Assembly: GCA_003134815.1 (NCBI GenBank) | Contig: PLCO01000012.1 | Location: 1-64,000 of the forward strand | Source: Acidobacteriaceae bacterium | GTDB lineage: Bacteria > Acidobacteriota > Terriglobia > Terriglobales > Acidobacteriaceae | Reading direction: 5' to 3' | DNA length: 64,000 nt | Shown here: piece after piece, positions 1 through 9,478 of the stretch | How positions within the stretch are numbered: position 1 is the first letter of the stretch | Layout: each line of letters begins with the position of its first letter | The notes under the pieces: model-generated | Told to the model about the DNA's origin: nothing | The model's input: only the letters and a program-made list of their open reading frames with translations | Database searches by the model: none | Made by a program: the position numbers and the translations under genes

Positions 1-424
1 CAGGTATGTAACCGGTCCGTACCCCAAAGCCTTGTCAAGTCCCTCCGGTTCGCATTTCCTTGCAACCGGCACAAAACACTCGCTAAATTCATGCCCCCAA
101 CTTTGCCGATAATTTGCCCCTTCTGGCGCATACTTGCTCCATGATCGAAGTGCAGACATTTGACAAGCTGACCGGAACCTCAATCTCCCAAGCTACGGGT
201 GCCAGGTTCCGGCTCCAAATTTCTGGCTCCCAGCATTGGTTTCGGAGAGCGAAATTAAATAAAGAAAAAAAATTACACCAATTTTGGCAAAAAGTGACTC
301 TAACCATAACAGAATCAACAAATCTTCCAAAAATCCGCTTCGATTTTTTGCGTTTTTTGTCGATTTTTGTCGATTTTTTTGCGCAAAGCGGCCCAAAATT
401 GACCTCAATCCGGCCCCTCACGCC
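1..424. other. non-coding stretch at window start
   Basis: No convincing gene is seen here. Open frames on both strands run through low-complexity T-rich or A-rich DNA and have no recognisable product. The region is AT-richer than its surroundings from about 240 onward and contains the first copy of a dispersed repeat, listed separately. The first 90 bases may hold the end of something outside the window, but nothing can be identified. Confidence 0.6.
96..390. repeat. AT-rich dispersed non-coding repeat, copy 1
   Basis: This copy begins with CCCAACTTTGCCGAT at 96. It passes through a variable middle to an A-rich box (AATTAAATAAAGAAAAAA, about 253-271), then a block matching ATCAACAAA...CAAAATCCGC. 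It ends in a T-rich tract made of repeated TCGATTTTTT/GCG units (about 340-382). The same modules in the same order and strand recur at 27426-27700, while the middle differs in length (about 155 versus 126 bp between the first two blocks). There is no coding capacity or transposase. It could be a non-autonomous mobile element, a structured RNA or a nucleoid-protein site; which of these is not determined. Confidence 0.6.
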
Positions 425-1657
425 CTACGCCGGTCTTACCCACAGCACCGGCTGCCGTATCGGAAAGTTGCGCACAATCTCCGGCGTCTTCGGATCGGCC
501 GCCAGCGTGCGCCACAGCGCAATGTACTTCGCCTCGCGATATGCCAACCCGGCAAACAGCAAACTGGGCCGCCGGTTCGGCAGGTCGTCAAAGTACTCCA
601 CATCGTGCGCGTAGGGCCACTTGCTCTTGTCCTCGATAAACGGAAACAGGAAGTCCACCGCTTTCTTGTAAAGATTGCCGTTGGGCAGCGCGAACTGCCA
701 CAGATTATTTGTTGCTCCACTCGGCGACGCGCCGGAGGCCGATGCAATCACGCACACCATCGCCAGCATGTCCAAATCAAACAAGGAATAGTTGTAGGGC
801 TTGCTGCGCTTGAGCTCAAGCGGAAAGCTGCCGTCATCCGCCATCTGTTCGGGCAGCAGGTTGTCGCGGAATCGTTCGCGGCAAAGCGCCATCACATTCT
901 CGTTGCCGATGTAGGCCGCAAACGCCGCCGCCTGCACTGCCCAGCATGTGCCGTGGTTATTCTTCGCCGCTTCCTCCACCTGGCCGTTGGTCGAGGCGCG
1001 CATCCAAAGCAGATATTCGGTAAACCATTCGCGCACGCCTGCGGACTCGGCCGGCGTCATGGCTTGCGCAACCTCAAGATGCCGCGCGGCGCGGGTCACT
1101 TCCACGAGATGCAGCGTGTCGATGATGCCGTAGCTCCGTCCCGGCGAATGTCCCCACACCGCCTGCGCATAGTCGAGCGATGGATTCATGCGCGTATCGG
1201 ACGCGAGAAACCATGCGCGCAGGTGCGCCGCCGCCCGCTCCGCATAGCGTTTGTCTTGCGTGATGAGCCATGCCGCCGTCAGCGCAGGCACAATCAGGCT
1301 CAGCCGGATCAACGCCAGGCGATGGTCGTTGAAGTTCGTCGGATCGGAGTAGCCGTCGCGCTCAATGTACGGGCTGTTCGGATTCTTGGGATCGGGCCAC
1401 CAGTAATCGGCCTCGGAAAAGTAGTCGTGCTTGCCGCCCTTGCTGCGCGGCGAAGACGACGCCGTTATCGTGACCGGCTGTGCTGTCAGGTATCCATTGG
1501 CCGCGCGCAGAATCCGGTCGCGGTCAATGGCCTCGATCTCGCTGAGTGTGATGAGCGGTCCGTTCGCCGGCGCTGTGGAAGCGAGTGCGGCAAGCACTTC
1601 GCTCCGGCTGGCGGCCAGGGTCGCGGCGGCGGAAAGACAAAAGCTTCGGCGATCCAT
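425..1657 (-). CDS. secreted alginate lyase family protein
   Basis: A 410-residue exported protein resembling the alginate lyase/heparinase-like (alpha/alpha)6-barrel family (Pfam Alginate_lyase). The family cleaves uronic-acid polysaccharides by beta-elimination in the periplasm or outside the cell. The ATG at 1657 is preferred over the GTG at 1666 because GAAGG lies 8 bases before it. The N-terminus MDRRSFCLSAAATLAA looks like a Tat-type signal. Family-like stretches include YFSEADYWWPDP near residue 80, NFNDHRLALIRLSL near 110 and the NNHGTCWAVQAAAF segment near 235, which probably carries the catalytic Asn-His. It is divergent from the sugar-acid kinase gene, so the two may serve uronate or sugar-acid use together. 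The exact substrate cannot be read from the sequence. Confidence 0.8.
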   Translation of the reverse strand: MDRRSFCLSAAATLAASRSEVLAALASTAPANGPLITLSEIEAIDRDRILRAANGYLTAQPVTITASSSPRSKGGKHDYFSEADYWWPDPKNPNSPYIERDGYSDPTNFNDHRLALIRLSLIVPALTAAWLITQDKRYAERAAAHLRAWFLASDTRMNPSLDYAQAVWGHSPGRSYGIIDTLHLVEVTRAARHLEVAQAMTPAESAGVREWFTEYLLWMRASTNGQVEEAAKNNHGTCWAVQAAAFAAYIGNENVMALCRERFRDNLLPEQMADDGSFPLELKRSKPYNYSLFDLDMLAMVCVIASASGASPSGATNNLWQFALPNGNLYKKAVDFLFPFIEDKSKWPYAHDVEYFDDLPNRRPSLLFAGLAYREAKYIALWRTLAADPKTPEIVRNFPIRQPVLWVRPA

Positions 1658-1788
1658 CCCCTTCACCTTCGCGGAATTACCCTAGCGTTGTCCAATTAGT
1701 TTTGTCCAGCGGCAGGGCTCATCAAGTTCGTTCTATCCTCATGGAAGAAACTAACTGTACACTCGGAAACAAAGAGAGGTTTGTCGCA

Positions 1789-2892
1789 ATGCCAATCGAA
1801 GCCCGCAGCCCGGACTTCGTTCGACCAACATTCGCTGATCCGCACTCCGGCCGCATCGTTCTCCTCGCCGACGATCTTACCGGCGCCTGCGATGGCAGTG
1901 CAGCATTTCTCCGCACCGGGCGCACGGTTCGCGTCTGGTTCGGCACCAGCGTTCAATTTTCAACCCCGGAGTCCGTGCAGGCATTCAACACGAATTCGCG
2001 CGCGCTTTCATCGCGCCGCGCGGCCCACGCTGTCTCCCAGGCCTGCACGGCTCTGGGCAACGATCCCAACGCGCTCTTCTTTAAAAAAGTCGATTCCGCT
2101 GCGCGCGGTCCCATCGCCGCTGAACTGCTCGCCGCGCATCATGCTCTTTCAACCCGCGCAATTCTCTTTGCTCCAGCATTTCCCGCAGCCGGCCGCACAG
2201 TGAGCGACGGCGTACTCGAAATCGAGGACGCAGCGGGAAGTCACTCGCAAGTTCGCCTGAACAAGCTCTTCCCGATCATGGCCCGCGGCCGCATCTTCAA
2301 CGTCTCTCACGCGCGCGAGCTCGCGCCTGCTCTGGACTCCGATTCCGGCAAGACGATTTTCATCTGCGACAGCGCAACTCAAGCCGATCTTGATGCGCTG
2401 GCTCGCGCCGCTGCAGATCTCCCCGATCTGCTATTTGCTGGCTCGGCCGGACTGGCGCAGGCGCTCGCAGGACTCATTCCCGCGCGTCCCATGACGGCGC
2501 TCGTGCCTTCGGCAACCCGCACTTTGCTCGTCGCGGGAACCTCGCATCCGGTCACCAAGCTCCAGCTTGACGCGCTCGGTTCAGTCGACGACGAAGCCGT
2601 CCACATTCTTCGCCTGCATCACTCATTCGGCGCTGCGGCGCGTGTTCGCTCGGCCTTCCATTCCTTCGCGCCTCAGGCGCTCATCCTCACTGGCGGCGAA
2701 ACAGCGGAGCTTGTTGTTCGCGCTCTCGATGCCCACTCTTTTATCATCCAGGGCGAGTTCTTGCCCGGCATTCCGTGGGGCGCCATCCAGGGCGGCGATG
2801 CGCACGGCTGCACTGTCGTCACCAAGTCCGGCGGCTTCGGCTCGCCCGATGCGCTCAACCAGATTCTTGCCGCGCTTCGAGGTCGAGCATGA
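1789..2892 (+). CDS. dtnK: four-carbon acid sugar kinase (DtnK/OtnK-type, DUF1537)
   Basis: A 367-residue cytoplasmic kinase of the four-carbon acid sugar kinase family. It probably phosphorylates D-threonate or D-erythronate at O-4. The N-terminal signature DDLTGACDGSAAF is diagnostic of the substrate domain, and the C-terminal LTGGETAELVVRAL and GGFGSPDAL match the nucleotide-binding half. The ATG at 1789 is chosen because AGAGAGG lies about 9 bases before it; an in-frame ATG at 1741 lacks such a site. Its stop overlaps the next ATG (ATGA), so it is translationally coupled to a PdxA2-like dehydrogenase, the usual partner in threonate/erythronate catabolism to dihydroxyacetone phosphate. Which C4 acid is used is inference. 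Confidence 0.85.
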   Translation: MPIEARSPDFVRPTFADPHSGRIVLLADDLTGACDGSAAFLRTGRTVRVWFGTSVQFSTPESVQAFNTNSRALSSRRAAHAVSQACTALGNDPNALFFKKVDSAARGPIAAELLAAHHALSTRAILFAPAFPAAGRTVSDGVLEIEDAAGSHSQVRLNKLFPIMARGRIFNVSHARELAPALDSDSGKTIFICDSATQADLDALARAAADLPDLLFAGSAGLAQALAGLIPARPMTALVPSATRTLLVAGTSHPVTKLQLDALGSVDDEAVHILRLHHSFGAAARVRSAFHSFAPQALILTGGETAELVVRALDAHSFIIQGEFLPGIPWGAIQGGDAHGCTVVTKSGGFGSPDALNQILAALRGRA

Positions 2893-3920
2893 GCAGGTCG
2901 GCACGCATCGCCATTAGCATCGGAGACCCGGCTGGCGTCGGCGCAGAAATCGCGCTGAAAGCCCTCCATGATCAAAATGACCAAAGCGTCGCCGCGCTCG
3001 CCGAATGGATCCTCATCGCCGATACTTCCGCGTTGAGCGCCGCAAGCCGCATCACCGGCATTGACCCTTCGTCATTGCCTTGTACATTGGTCGACACCGG
3101 CGCGCTCGCCGCCAATCACATCGTGGAGTTCGGCCAGCTGCGCGCCGAATACGGCCTGGCCGCCATCGCTTATGTCCGGCGCGCCGTCGAGCTCTGCATC
3201 AGCGGCCATGCCGACGCCATGGTCACTGCGCCTCTCAACAAGGAGGCGGTCACGCTTTCCGGCCAGGCCTTCTGCGGCCACACCGAATATATCGCCGATC
3301 TGACCGGCGCGCCGGAGCCGCGGATGCTGCTCTACTCAGAGAAGCTTGCTACGGTCCATGTAAGTACGCACATCTCGCTCGAACAAGCATGCCGCCTCGA
3401 CCGCGCGCACATCGTTCGCACCATCCAGCTCGGCAACGATGCGCTGCTCTGGATGCGCCGCCGCGCGCCGCGTATCGCGGTCTGCGGTCTCAACCCCCAC
3501 GCCGGCGAACACGGCCTTTTCGGCCGGCAGGATGCTGAAATCATCGCTCCCGCCATTGCGGAAGCTCGCGCCCTCGGCTTCGATTGCTCCGGACCCCACT
3601 CACCTGACACCATCTTCGTCCGGGCCCTGCGCGGTGAATTCGATCTCATCGTGGCCATGTATCATGACCAGGGCCACATTCCCATGAAGCTTATCGACTT
3701 TGAAGGCGGCGTCAACGTTTCCCTCGGGTTGCCCATCATCCGCACTTCCGTCGATCACGGCACGGCCTTCGATATTGCCGGCCGCAACCTGGCCGACGCT
3801 ACGAATATGAAGGCTGCTATGCGTCTCGCCGTGCGCATGGCCGAGGGCAAACTCGCCCTTTCAAACACTTCAACTGAGCCATCTGCCGCGCGTTCGATCC
3901 GCGACCAAGCTCACACCTGA
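2889..3920 (+). CDS. pdxA2: 4-phosphothreonate/4-hydroxythreonine-phosphate dehydrogenase, PdxA2-type
   Basis: A 343-residue NAD-dependent, divalent-metal-dependent oxidative decarboxylase of the PdxA family. Visible motifs are ISIGDPAGVGAEI near the N-terminus, VTAPLNKEA, GHTEYIADLT, YHDQGHIPMKLI and RTSVDHGTAFDIAG; their histidines are the expected metal ligands. PdxA proper works in pyridoxal phosphate synthesis. The 4-base overlap with a DUF1537 kinase instead points to the PdxA2 subfamily, which converts 4-phospho-D-threonate or -erythronate to dihydroxyacetone phosphate. A hairpin terminator follows at 3983. Assignment as PdxA2 rather than biosynthetic PdxA rests on gene context. Confidence 0.85.
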   Translation: MSRSARIAISIGDPAGVGAEIALKALHDQNDQSVAALAEWILIADTSALSAASRITGIDPSSLPCTLVDTGALAANHIVEFGQLRAEYGLAAIAYVRRAVELCISGHADAMVTAPLNKEAVTLSGQAFCGHTEYIADLTGAPEPRMLLYSEKLATVHVSTHISLEQACRLDRAHIVRTIQLGNDALLWMRRRAPRIAVCGLNPHAGEHGLFGRQDAEIIAPAIAEARALGFDCSGPHSPDTIFVRALRGEFDLIVAMYHDQGHIPMKLIDFEGGVNVSLGLPIIRTSVDHGTAFDIAGRNLADATNMKAAMRLAVRMAEGKLALSNTSTEPSAARSIRDQAHT

Positions 3921-3982
3921 GATGCGTCCGCCCGGCGCTCTCGCTAAGAAGCTTCGTTGAATCGTGCCGCGAGCAAAACGTA

Positions 3983-4006
3983 AAGGGGACGCAAAAGCAT
4001 CCCCTT
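3983..4006. terminator. bidirectional hairpin terminator
   Basis: AAGGGGA and TCCCCTT form a 7-bp stem, with an inner GC-AAAA-GC mini-stem separated by one mismatch, followed by CTGTTCTT on the plus strand. It sits between the convergent pdxA2 gene (ends 3920) and the beta-barrel gene (ends 4027), where a shared terminator is expected. Confidence 0.65.
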
Positions 4007-4026
4007 CTGTTCTTCCGGCCGCTCTA

Positions 4027-4638
4027 TCAGAACCGGTACACCACGCCGATGGTCCCGCGCACGTTCCAGGTGCGATTCGTTGAGTTGCCCAATTGCGGAG
4101 TGTTGTTGGGCAGCGAGAACGACGCGGCGACGCGGTCGCCCGTAAGTTGCACCGCAAATCTGGGGCTCAGGTCATAGGCCAGGCCCCCGCCAAAGCCACC
4201 GGCAAATGAGATGCTGGGCGTCATGTGCTCACCCCCGGTATGCTCTCCGCCCACTTCGGCGAAAACCACTCCGCTCAGGTTCCCATAGAGCGAAGCGTGG
4301 AGTGCCGGCCCAACCAGGAACGTGTAGATCGACGGGTTGCCGGGACTTGGCAGTCCGGCGTGGCCCGTCCCCACCTTGTAGTAGTCCCCCGATCCCATGA
4401 GTTGAAAATATCTTCCAAAATCGCGGGCCACCGAAACCTTTCCACCCAGCAATCCACTGAATGAAACGGGCACCTGCCTGAGCCGGCTATATGCAAGTCC
4501 CGCGTAGACTTCATATTTGTAGGGAGCGGCCTGCGTCGGGCCGGGCGCAGCCTCCGGGTTCACTTGGGCCAATGCGCTCACAGGCACAAACGTGGCTGGA
4601 ACCGCGGCTAGAAGCAACAACAAAAACGTCCTCTTCAA
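4027..4638 (-). CDS. outer membrane beta-barrel protein
   Basis: A 203-residue exported protein resembling small porin-like or OmpA-type beta-barrels. I choose a TTG start at 4638: AAGGAG lies 9 bases upstream, and the product then begins directly with a classical signal peptide (LKRTFLLLLLAAVPA, cleavage near ALAQ). An upstream ATG at 4716 would add a charged extension before the signal. Alternating hydrophobic strands and a terminal aromatic (GTIGVVYRF) fit an eight-stranded barrel recognised by the BAM machinery. The function is unknown; it could be an adhesin or a small porin. Confidence 0.7.
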   Translation of the reverse strand: MKRTFLLLLLAAVPATFVPVSALAQVNPEAAPGPTQAAPYKYEVYAGLAYSRLRQVPVSFSGLLGGKVSVARDFGRYFQLMGSGDYYKVGTGHAGLPSPGNPSIYTFLVGPALHASLYGNLSGVVFAEVGGEHTGGEHMTPSISFAGGFGGGLAYDLSPRFAVQLTGDRVAASFSLPNNTPQLGNSTNRTWNVRGTIGVVYRF

Positions 4639-4844
4639 CTTGTAATTCTCCTTAATCGGTACAGCGCGTAAGCAAACCTTCCCGCATCCGGGATTCCTTT
4701 TGGGAACAGGCATCATGGCTGGTTTCCGGTACCCTTCTAGACTACCTTCTTCGCCCGCCTTTCACGAAGCCCTTCGGCGGCATCGGCGTACGAATCCCAT
4801 CACATACGAACATTGGACTGATTTCTGCGTGAAAAGGCGCCCCC

Positions 4845-6743
4845 CTATTGCTCCCGCTTCGGGGTCTGACTGCCCTCAAGATACCAGGGAATATTGATGA
4901 CCACGATCCGGCGATTGCCGCGCACCAGCAGCACCACTTTCAGCAAGTCTGAGCGGCGATTATGCAGCAATCCTTCCCACCAATGGTGCACCACCAGCTC
5001 CGGAATCAGCACGCATACTTTGCAGTTCTCCCGTTCGCGCTCCACACTCAGCACGTATTCAACGATCGGATAAAGAACATAGCGGTACGGCGATTGCAGA
5101 GTCACCAGCTTGGGAATCGAGTGGCCCGCTGCCTGCAACGGCGCCACTATGTCCTTCTCCCACGCTTCACAAAAAGGGTCTAGATCTTCGTCCGTCTGTA
5201 CATGAACGCAGCGAATGTCGCTCGACATCGACAGCGCAAACGAGAGTGCCTTCTCGCTGATCCGGGTCCAGCGGTCAATCGGCACGATCACAATAGGCTC
5301 GGTCACCTCAGCAGGTATGAAGGGCCTGTCGAGATCGATCTCGCGGTTCACGCGCACATAGTGGCGATTCACTGCGCGCATGAACAGGATCATCACCACC
5401 ACCAGCAGCGCCGTGATCCACGCGCCTTCAGCGAACTTGGCCACCAGCACCACCAGCGTCGTAATGCCGGTTGCCACGGCGCCCAATCCGTTCACGATGA
5501 TGCGCCCGCGTGCGCCGCCCTCCCGTTTCCAGTGCATCACCATCCCCGCCTGCGACAGCGTGAACGCCATGAACGCGCCGATAGCGTAAAGCGGGATCAG
5601 CCGGTCCGTGACGCCGCCAAACAGGATCAGCAACAGCGCCGTCAGCGCCACCAGCACATAGATGCCCCATGAATAAAGCAGCCGCCGCCCGCGAATAAGA
5701 AAAACGTGCGGCATGTAATTGTCGATCGCAATGGCCCGCGTCAGCCGCGGAAAATCGGCAAATGCGGTGTTCGCGCTCAGCGCCAGCACCAGCAGAATCG
5801 ATGCGATGGTGAGGTAATAGAACCACCCATGCCCCATCACCGCGCGCGTCAGTATCGAGAGCACGCTCTCGTATCCCGCTCTGCCGGGATTGGTGGCCGC
5901 GATACCGTAGGCGCGGCACAAAAGCGCAATGCCTATCAGCATCACGATCAGCAACGCGATGATGATGGTCAGCGTCGTTTTGGCATTCTTTCGGGTCGGC
6001 TCGCGGAACGCCGTCACGCCGTTGCTCACCGCTTCCACGCCTGCCATCGCCGTGCATCCTGAAGAAAATACCTTCAGGATCAGCCACCAGCTCACCAGCG
6101 CAGTCGCCGGTGGAATCGTGGGCAGCGGCGTAACAGGCACCGGGTGACCCGCTGCATGAATCGCCTGCCATCCGCCCACGGCAATCACAATCAGCAACGT
6201 TCCCACGAACATATACGTCGGAATCATGAACACCACGCCCGTATCATGCACGCCGCGCATGTTCACCATGGTCAGCAGGCCAAGCACCAGCAGGCACAGC
6301 TCCAGCGTGTGCGGTTGCAGGCTGGGCGCAGCCGAAATCAGCGCGCCCACTCCGGCCGAGATTCCCACCGACGCGGTGAGCACGTAGTCGATCATCAACG
6401 CCGCCGCAGCCAGCAGACCCGCGCCTTCGCCAAGGTTCTGGCTCGCTACGGTGTAGGAGCCTCCGCCGTGCGGATACGCCTCGATCGTCTGCCGGTAACT
6501 GAAGAACACAATCACCAGCAGGATCACAATGGCCGTGCTTACTGGAACGATGTACTTCACTCCCAGCAGGCCCAGCGGGATCAGCAGCGTTAGCGCCGCC
6601 TCAGGACCGTATGCAGCCGAACTCAGTGCATCCAGCCCGAAGATCGGAATCCCGGCTATGGGGCCAATGCACTCGGCACGCGCTGCGCTGGTAGGCAGCG
6701 GCCGCCCAAAAAGCAAATTGGAAATCCGTGAGTATGCACCCAT
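4845..6743 (-). CDS. APC-family amino acid permease
   Basis: A protein of about 632 residues with roughly twelve hydrophobic segments over its first 480 residues, and a cytosolic C-terminal domain of about 150 residues. The N-terminal pattern (GPIAGIPIFGLDALSSAAYG, then YPHGGGSYTVASQNLGE) is typical of the APC superfamily subgroup with soluble tails. A start at 6833 is also possible; neither position has a clear ribosome-binding site, and 6743 begins with the family-typical MGAYSRISNLLFG. It follows the histidine kinase gene by 31-121 bases on the same strand, so it may be co-transcribed with it. The substrate is unknown. Confidence 0.8.
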   Translation of the reverse strand: MGAYSRISNLLFGRPLPTSAARAECIGPIAGIPIFGLDALSSAAYGPEAALTLLIPLGLLGVKYIVPVSTAIVILLVIVFFSYRQTIEAYPHGGGSYTVASQNLGEGAGLLAAAALMIDYVLTASVGISAGVGALISAAPSLQPHTLELCLLVLGLLTMVNMRGVHDTGVVFMIPTYMFVGTLLIVIAVGGWQAIHAAGHPVPVTPLPTIPPATALVSWWLILKVFSSGCTAMAGVEAVSNGVTAFREPTRKNAKTTLTIIIALLIVMLIGIALLCRAYGIAATNPGRAGYESVLSILTRAVMGHGWFYYLTIASILLVLALSANTAFADFPRLTRAIAIDNYMPHVFLIRGRRLLYSWGIYVLVALTALLLILFGGVTDRLIPLYAIGAFMAFTLSQAGMVMHWKREGGARGRIIVNGLGAVATGITTLVVLVAKFAEGAWITALLVVVMILFMRAVNRHYVRVNREIDLDRPFIPAEVTEPIVIVPIDRWTRISEKALSFALSMSSDIRCVHVQTDEDLDPFCEAWEKDIVAPLQAAGHSIPKLVTLQSPYRYVLYPIVEYVLSVERERENCKVCVLIPELVVHHWWEGLLHNRRSDLLKVVLLVRGNRRIVVINIPWYLEGSQTPKREQ

Positions 6744-6863
6744 GAAGAATTGACCGAGGATTGACCGGCGACGGCAGCGTTTGAGCAGGGAATGCCACCG
6801 ATGCCAGTGTCTCATGGCGCCGGCGAAGTCCATTCTGATGCGGAAGAAGTCCGGCGTCTCGCC

Positions 6864-9275
6864 TTACTGCTCCTTTGCGCCCGCCGCCGGCAGCGTAAAC
6901 AGGAACCTGGTTCCCTTACCCACTTCGCTCTTCGCCCAGATGTGGCCGCCGTGCTGCTCAACGATGCTGCGGCACAGCGCCAATCCCAGCCCCGTTCCGC
7001 CCAACGCGCGAGAATCCGACCCATCCCCCTGCTGGAATCTCTCGAAGATGCGCTCCAGCTTCTCCGGCGAAATGCCACGTCCCTGGTCTTCGACCATGAA
7101 GCACACCTCGCCTGCCTCTGGACCTTCGGCTCTCGCCGCGGTCGCGTCGACATTCCACGCTGCCAGCAGGATCGACGTGCCTGGCGGCGAAAACTTGATG
7201 GCGTTGCCCACCAGTTCATTTAGCACTTGCAACACCCGTTCCTCATCCGCGAAAACCGGCGCGGCATTCACCTCGAAACGGAAGTCGATGCGTGCCTGTG
7301 TCGCTGCGTTGTTAGCAATGTCGGCCGCGCGGCGCAGCAGCGTCATCGGGTCCACCGCTTCGCGATTCAACGGCAATCTTCCTTTTTCCCCGCTGTCAAA
7401 ATCCAGAATGTCATTCACCAGCCGCACTAGTCTGTCGCAGTTGCCGATCGCCATGTCGATCATCTGCCGCTGTTTCTCGGGTCGCTTGTCCAAAGTGCCG
7501 GATTGAACCAATCCCAGCGACGCGCGCAGCGACGTCAGCGGGGTCTTCAACTCGTGGCTCACCGTGGAGATGAACTCGTCCTTCATCTTTTCCAGGCGCC
7601 GCCGTTCGCTCACATCCTGAAACGCGACCACCATGCCGCAAACCTGGCCATCTTCGATCAGCGGATTGGCGCTGTATTCGGCAGGAATCGAAGTCCCATC
7701 CTGGCGCCAGAACACCTCGTCCCGCATGCGGATCGGCTCGCACCTCCGCAGCGCCTGCAGAATCGGACTGGTCGACCGCGAATACGGCGTTCCGTCGGCG
7801 TGGCTGTGATGGATGAGCTCGTGCAAGTCGCGACCCACAAGCTGATCGGCCGTATATCCCAGCATTTTCGCGCCCGCCTCGTTGATGAAACTCATTTTTC
7901 CGTCAAGATTCATCCCGAAGATGCCGTCGTCCACTGCTTCCAGAATCTGTTCGCGCTGCCGCGTAGCCATGTGCAGCGCCTCTTCTGCTTCGTATTGTTC
8001 AGTCACGTCCATGCCGTGGTTCAGCACGAACGGCCGTTCGCCCGGCAGTTGCATGCGCCGGCTGCGTACCGCGATGCGCCGATACACGCCGTCGCTGCGC
8101 CGCAATGGCATCGAGCCCTGCCACTCTTCCGCGCTCTCCAGAGTGTTCAGGCAATCCTGGAACGCCGCGGCACCCTCGGCGTCAGTAAGCTCCGTCACAA
8201 ACCGCCCCATTAGACCCTCGGCGCGGTAACCAAGCGTCTCGGCCGTAAATGCATTCAGCGAGGTCAGCCGCCCCTCCATCGAGCAGGTGAAGACAAAACC
8301 CAGGCTGTTCTCAACCACCTCGCGATAACGAGCCTCGCTCTTGAGCAGCGTCTTCTCCATCTCGCGCTGGTCGGTCACATCCTGTCCGCTCACAATCAAA
8401 TACTGAATCTCACTGTTCGGGCCAAGCAGCGGACGCAGCGTCCAGCTCACGCGCCGGCTTTCGCCGCCGGCCGCGCGCCAAAGCGTCTCATACGGCCCTG
8501 AAGCTTGACCGATTGATGCTTCCTGAAATTTGCCCGCTGCCCATCCACGGTCGCCCACTTCCAGAAACTCATCGACAAACGGTTGGCCCACGGCATGTGC
8601 CAGGCTCAATCCCGTCAATTGCGCGCATGGATAGTTCATCCTCACCACGCGCCCCGCCGTGTCCAGGACCGCAACCAATGCAGGAATCGAGTCCAGTGTT
8701 GCGGCAACAAAGCAGCGCTCGATCGCCAGCGCGCGTTCAGTGCGCTGTCGCTGCCGCTGCGCCTGCTCTTGCAACCGAATCCGGTTGTACAACTCCAGCC
8801 GCGTCACCGCCTGGCGGCCCAGAATCTCCAGCAGCGTCAGATGTTCCAGCTTGAATTGGGCCACCTTTGGAGAAAGCACCGCCATCGTGCCGATCATGTT
8901 CTCGTCGCTGCTGAACAGCGGAACAGCCGCATACGACAGGCAGGAACTCGCGCCGGGAACCGGAATACCCTCTGGAGGAAACCTCGGATCCTGGCTCGCA
9001 TCCGCGATCAGTAGCGGCTCGCCCTTCTCCAGCATCCATTGGTCTGCGGTGCTGGCGCGCGGCAGTTCGGTCGCTTTGAAACCGACCCGCGCCTTGAACC
9101 ACAGCCGATTGAAATCCATCCAGCCGATGTAGCCATAGTCGGCGTCGCACAATACCGCTGCGAGCTCAACGAGCTCGTCCAGCGCAGGATCGGGATTGCG
9201 ATCGAAGATCCCCATCTCCGGTCGCGCTACCGCTTCCTGGTTCTCTGCTCCATGCGAAGCAACCAAAGCGCACAT
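6864..9275 (-). CDS. GAF/multi-PAS hybrid-input sensor histidine kinase
   Basis: An 803-residue soluble histidine kinase with no transmembrane segment. In order: a GAF domain (about 20-170, beginning LVELAAVLCDADYGYIGW), a short Gln/Arg-rich coiled linker, three PAS domains (about 195-310, 320-430, 445-560), a HisKA domain with the phospho-acceptor motif VSHELKTPLTSLR near 575, and an HATPase_c domain (NELVGNAIKFSP N-box, DQGRGISPEKLERIF G1/F-box, GGTGLGLALCRSI G2-box). No response regulator lies beside it, so its partner is elsewhere. It probably senses a cytosolic cue. It is the middle gene of a likely three-gene minus-strand run (NTF2-like, kinase, permease). Confidence 0.9.
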   Translation of the reverse strand: MCALVASHGAENQEAVARPEMGIFDRNPDPALDELVELAAVLCDADYGYIGWMDFNRLWFKARVGFKATELPRASTADQWMLEKGEPLLIADASQDPRFPPEGIPVPGASSCLSYAAVPLFSSDENMIGTMAVLSPKVAQFKLEHLTLLEILGRQAVTRLELYNRIRLQEQAQRQRQRTERALAIERCFVAATLDSIPALVAVLDTAGRVVRMNYPCAQLTGLSLAHAVGQPFVDEFLEVGDRGWAAGKFQEASIGQASGPYETLWRAAGGESRRVSWTLRPLLGPNSEIQYLIVSGQDVTDQREMEKTLLKSEARYREVVENSLGFVFTCSMEGRLTSLNAFTAETLGYRAEGLMGRFVTELTDAEGAAAFQDCLNTLESAEEWQGSMPLRRSDGVYRRIAVRSRRMQLPGERPFVLNHGMDVTEQYEAEEALHMATRQREQILEAVDDGIFGMNLDGKMSFINEAGAKMLGYTADQLVGRDLHELIHHSHADGTPYSRSTSPILQALRRCEPIRMRDEVFWRQDGTSIPAEYSANPLIEDGQVCGMVVAFQDVSERRRLEKMKDEFISTVSHELKTPLTSLRASLGLVQSGTLDKRPEKQRQMIDMAIGNCDRLVRLVNDILDFDSGEKGRLPLNREAVDPMTLLRRAADIANNAATQARIDFRFEVNAAPVFADEERVLQVLNELVGNAIKFSPPGTSILLAAWNVDATAARAEGPEAGEVCFMVEDQGRGISPEKLERIFERFQQGDGSDSRALGGTGLGLALCRSIVEQHGGHIWAKSEVGKGTRFLFTLPAAGAKEQ

Positions 9276-9478
9276 ATAGATAGTCGTACCTAGGATTCAG
9301 TATTGAAGAGATTGATAAACTTGACTCTTCCACTATGCGGTGATTGGGAGAAAAAAGCTGTACAACTGAAGTACCTGCAATTTCCTGCGCCACTGGATTC
9401 AATTCGTGATTACTATGGACACTCGCAGCGCGTTACCCATCACGTTGCTCCGTCAGAAAACCGACAACGTCGCAAAGT

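Noticed and set aside
284..1699. Long plus-strand open frame across the alginate-lyase-like gene
   Set aside because: It is antisense to a gene with clear signal peptide and family motifs, and its Arg/His-rich translation is typical of a GC-rich shadow frame.
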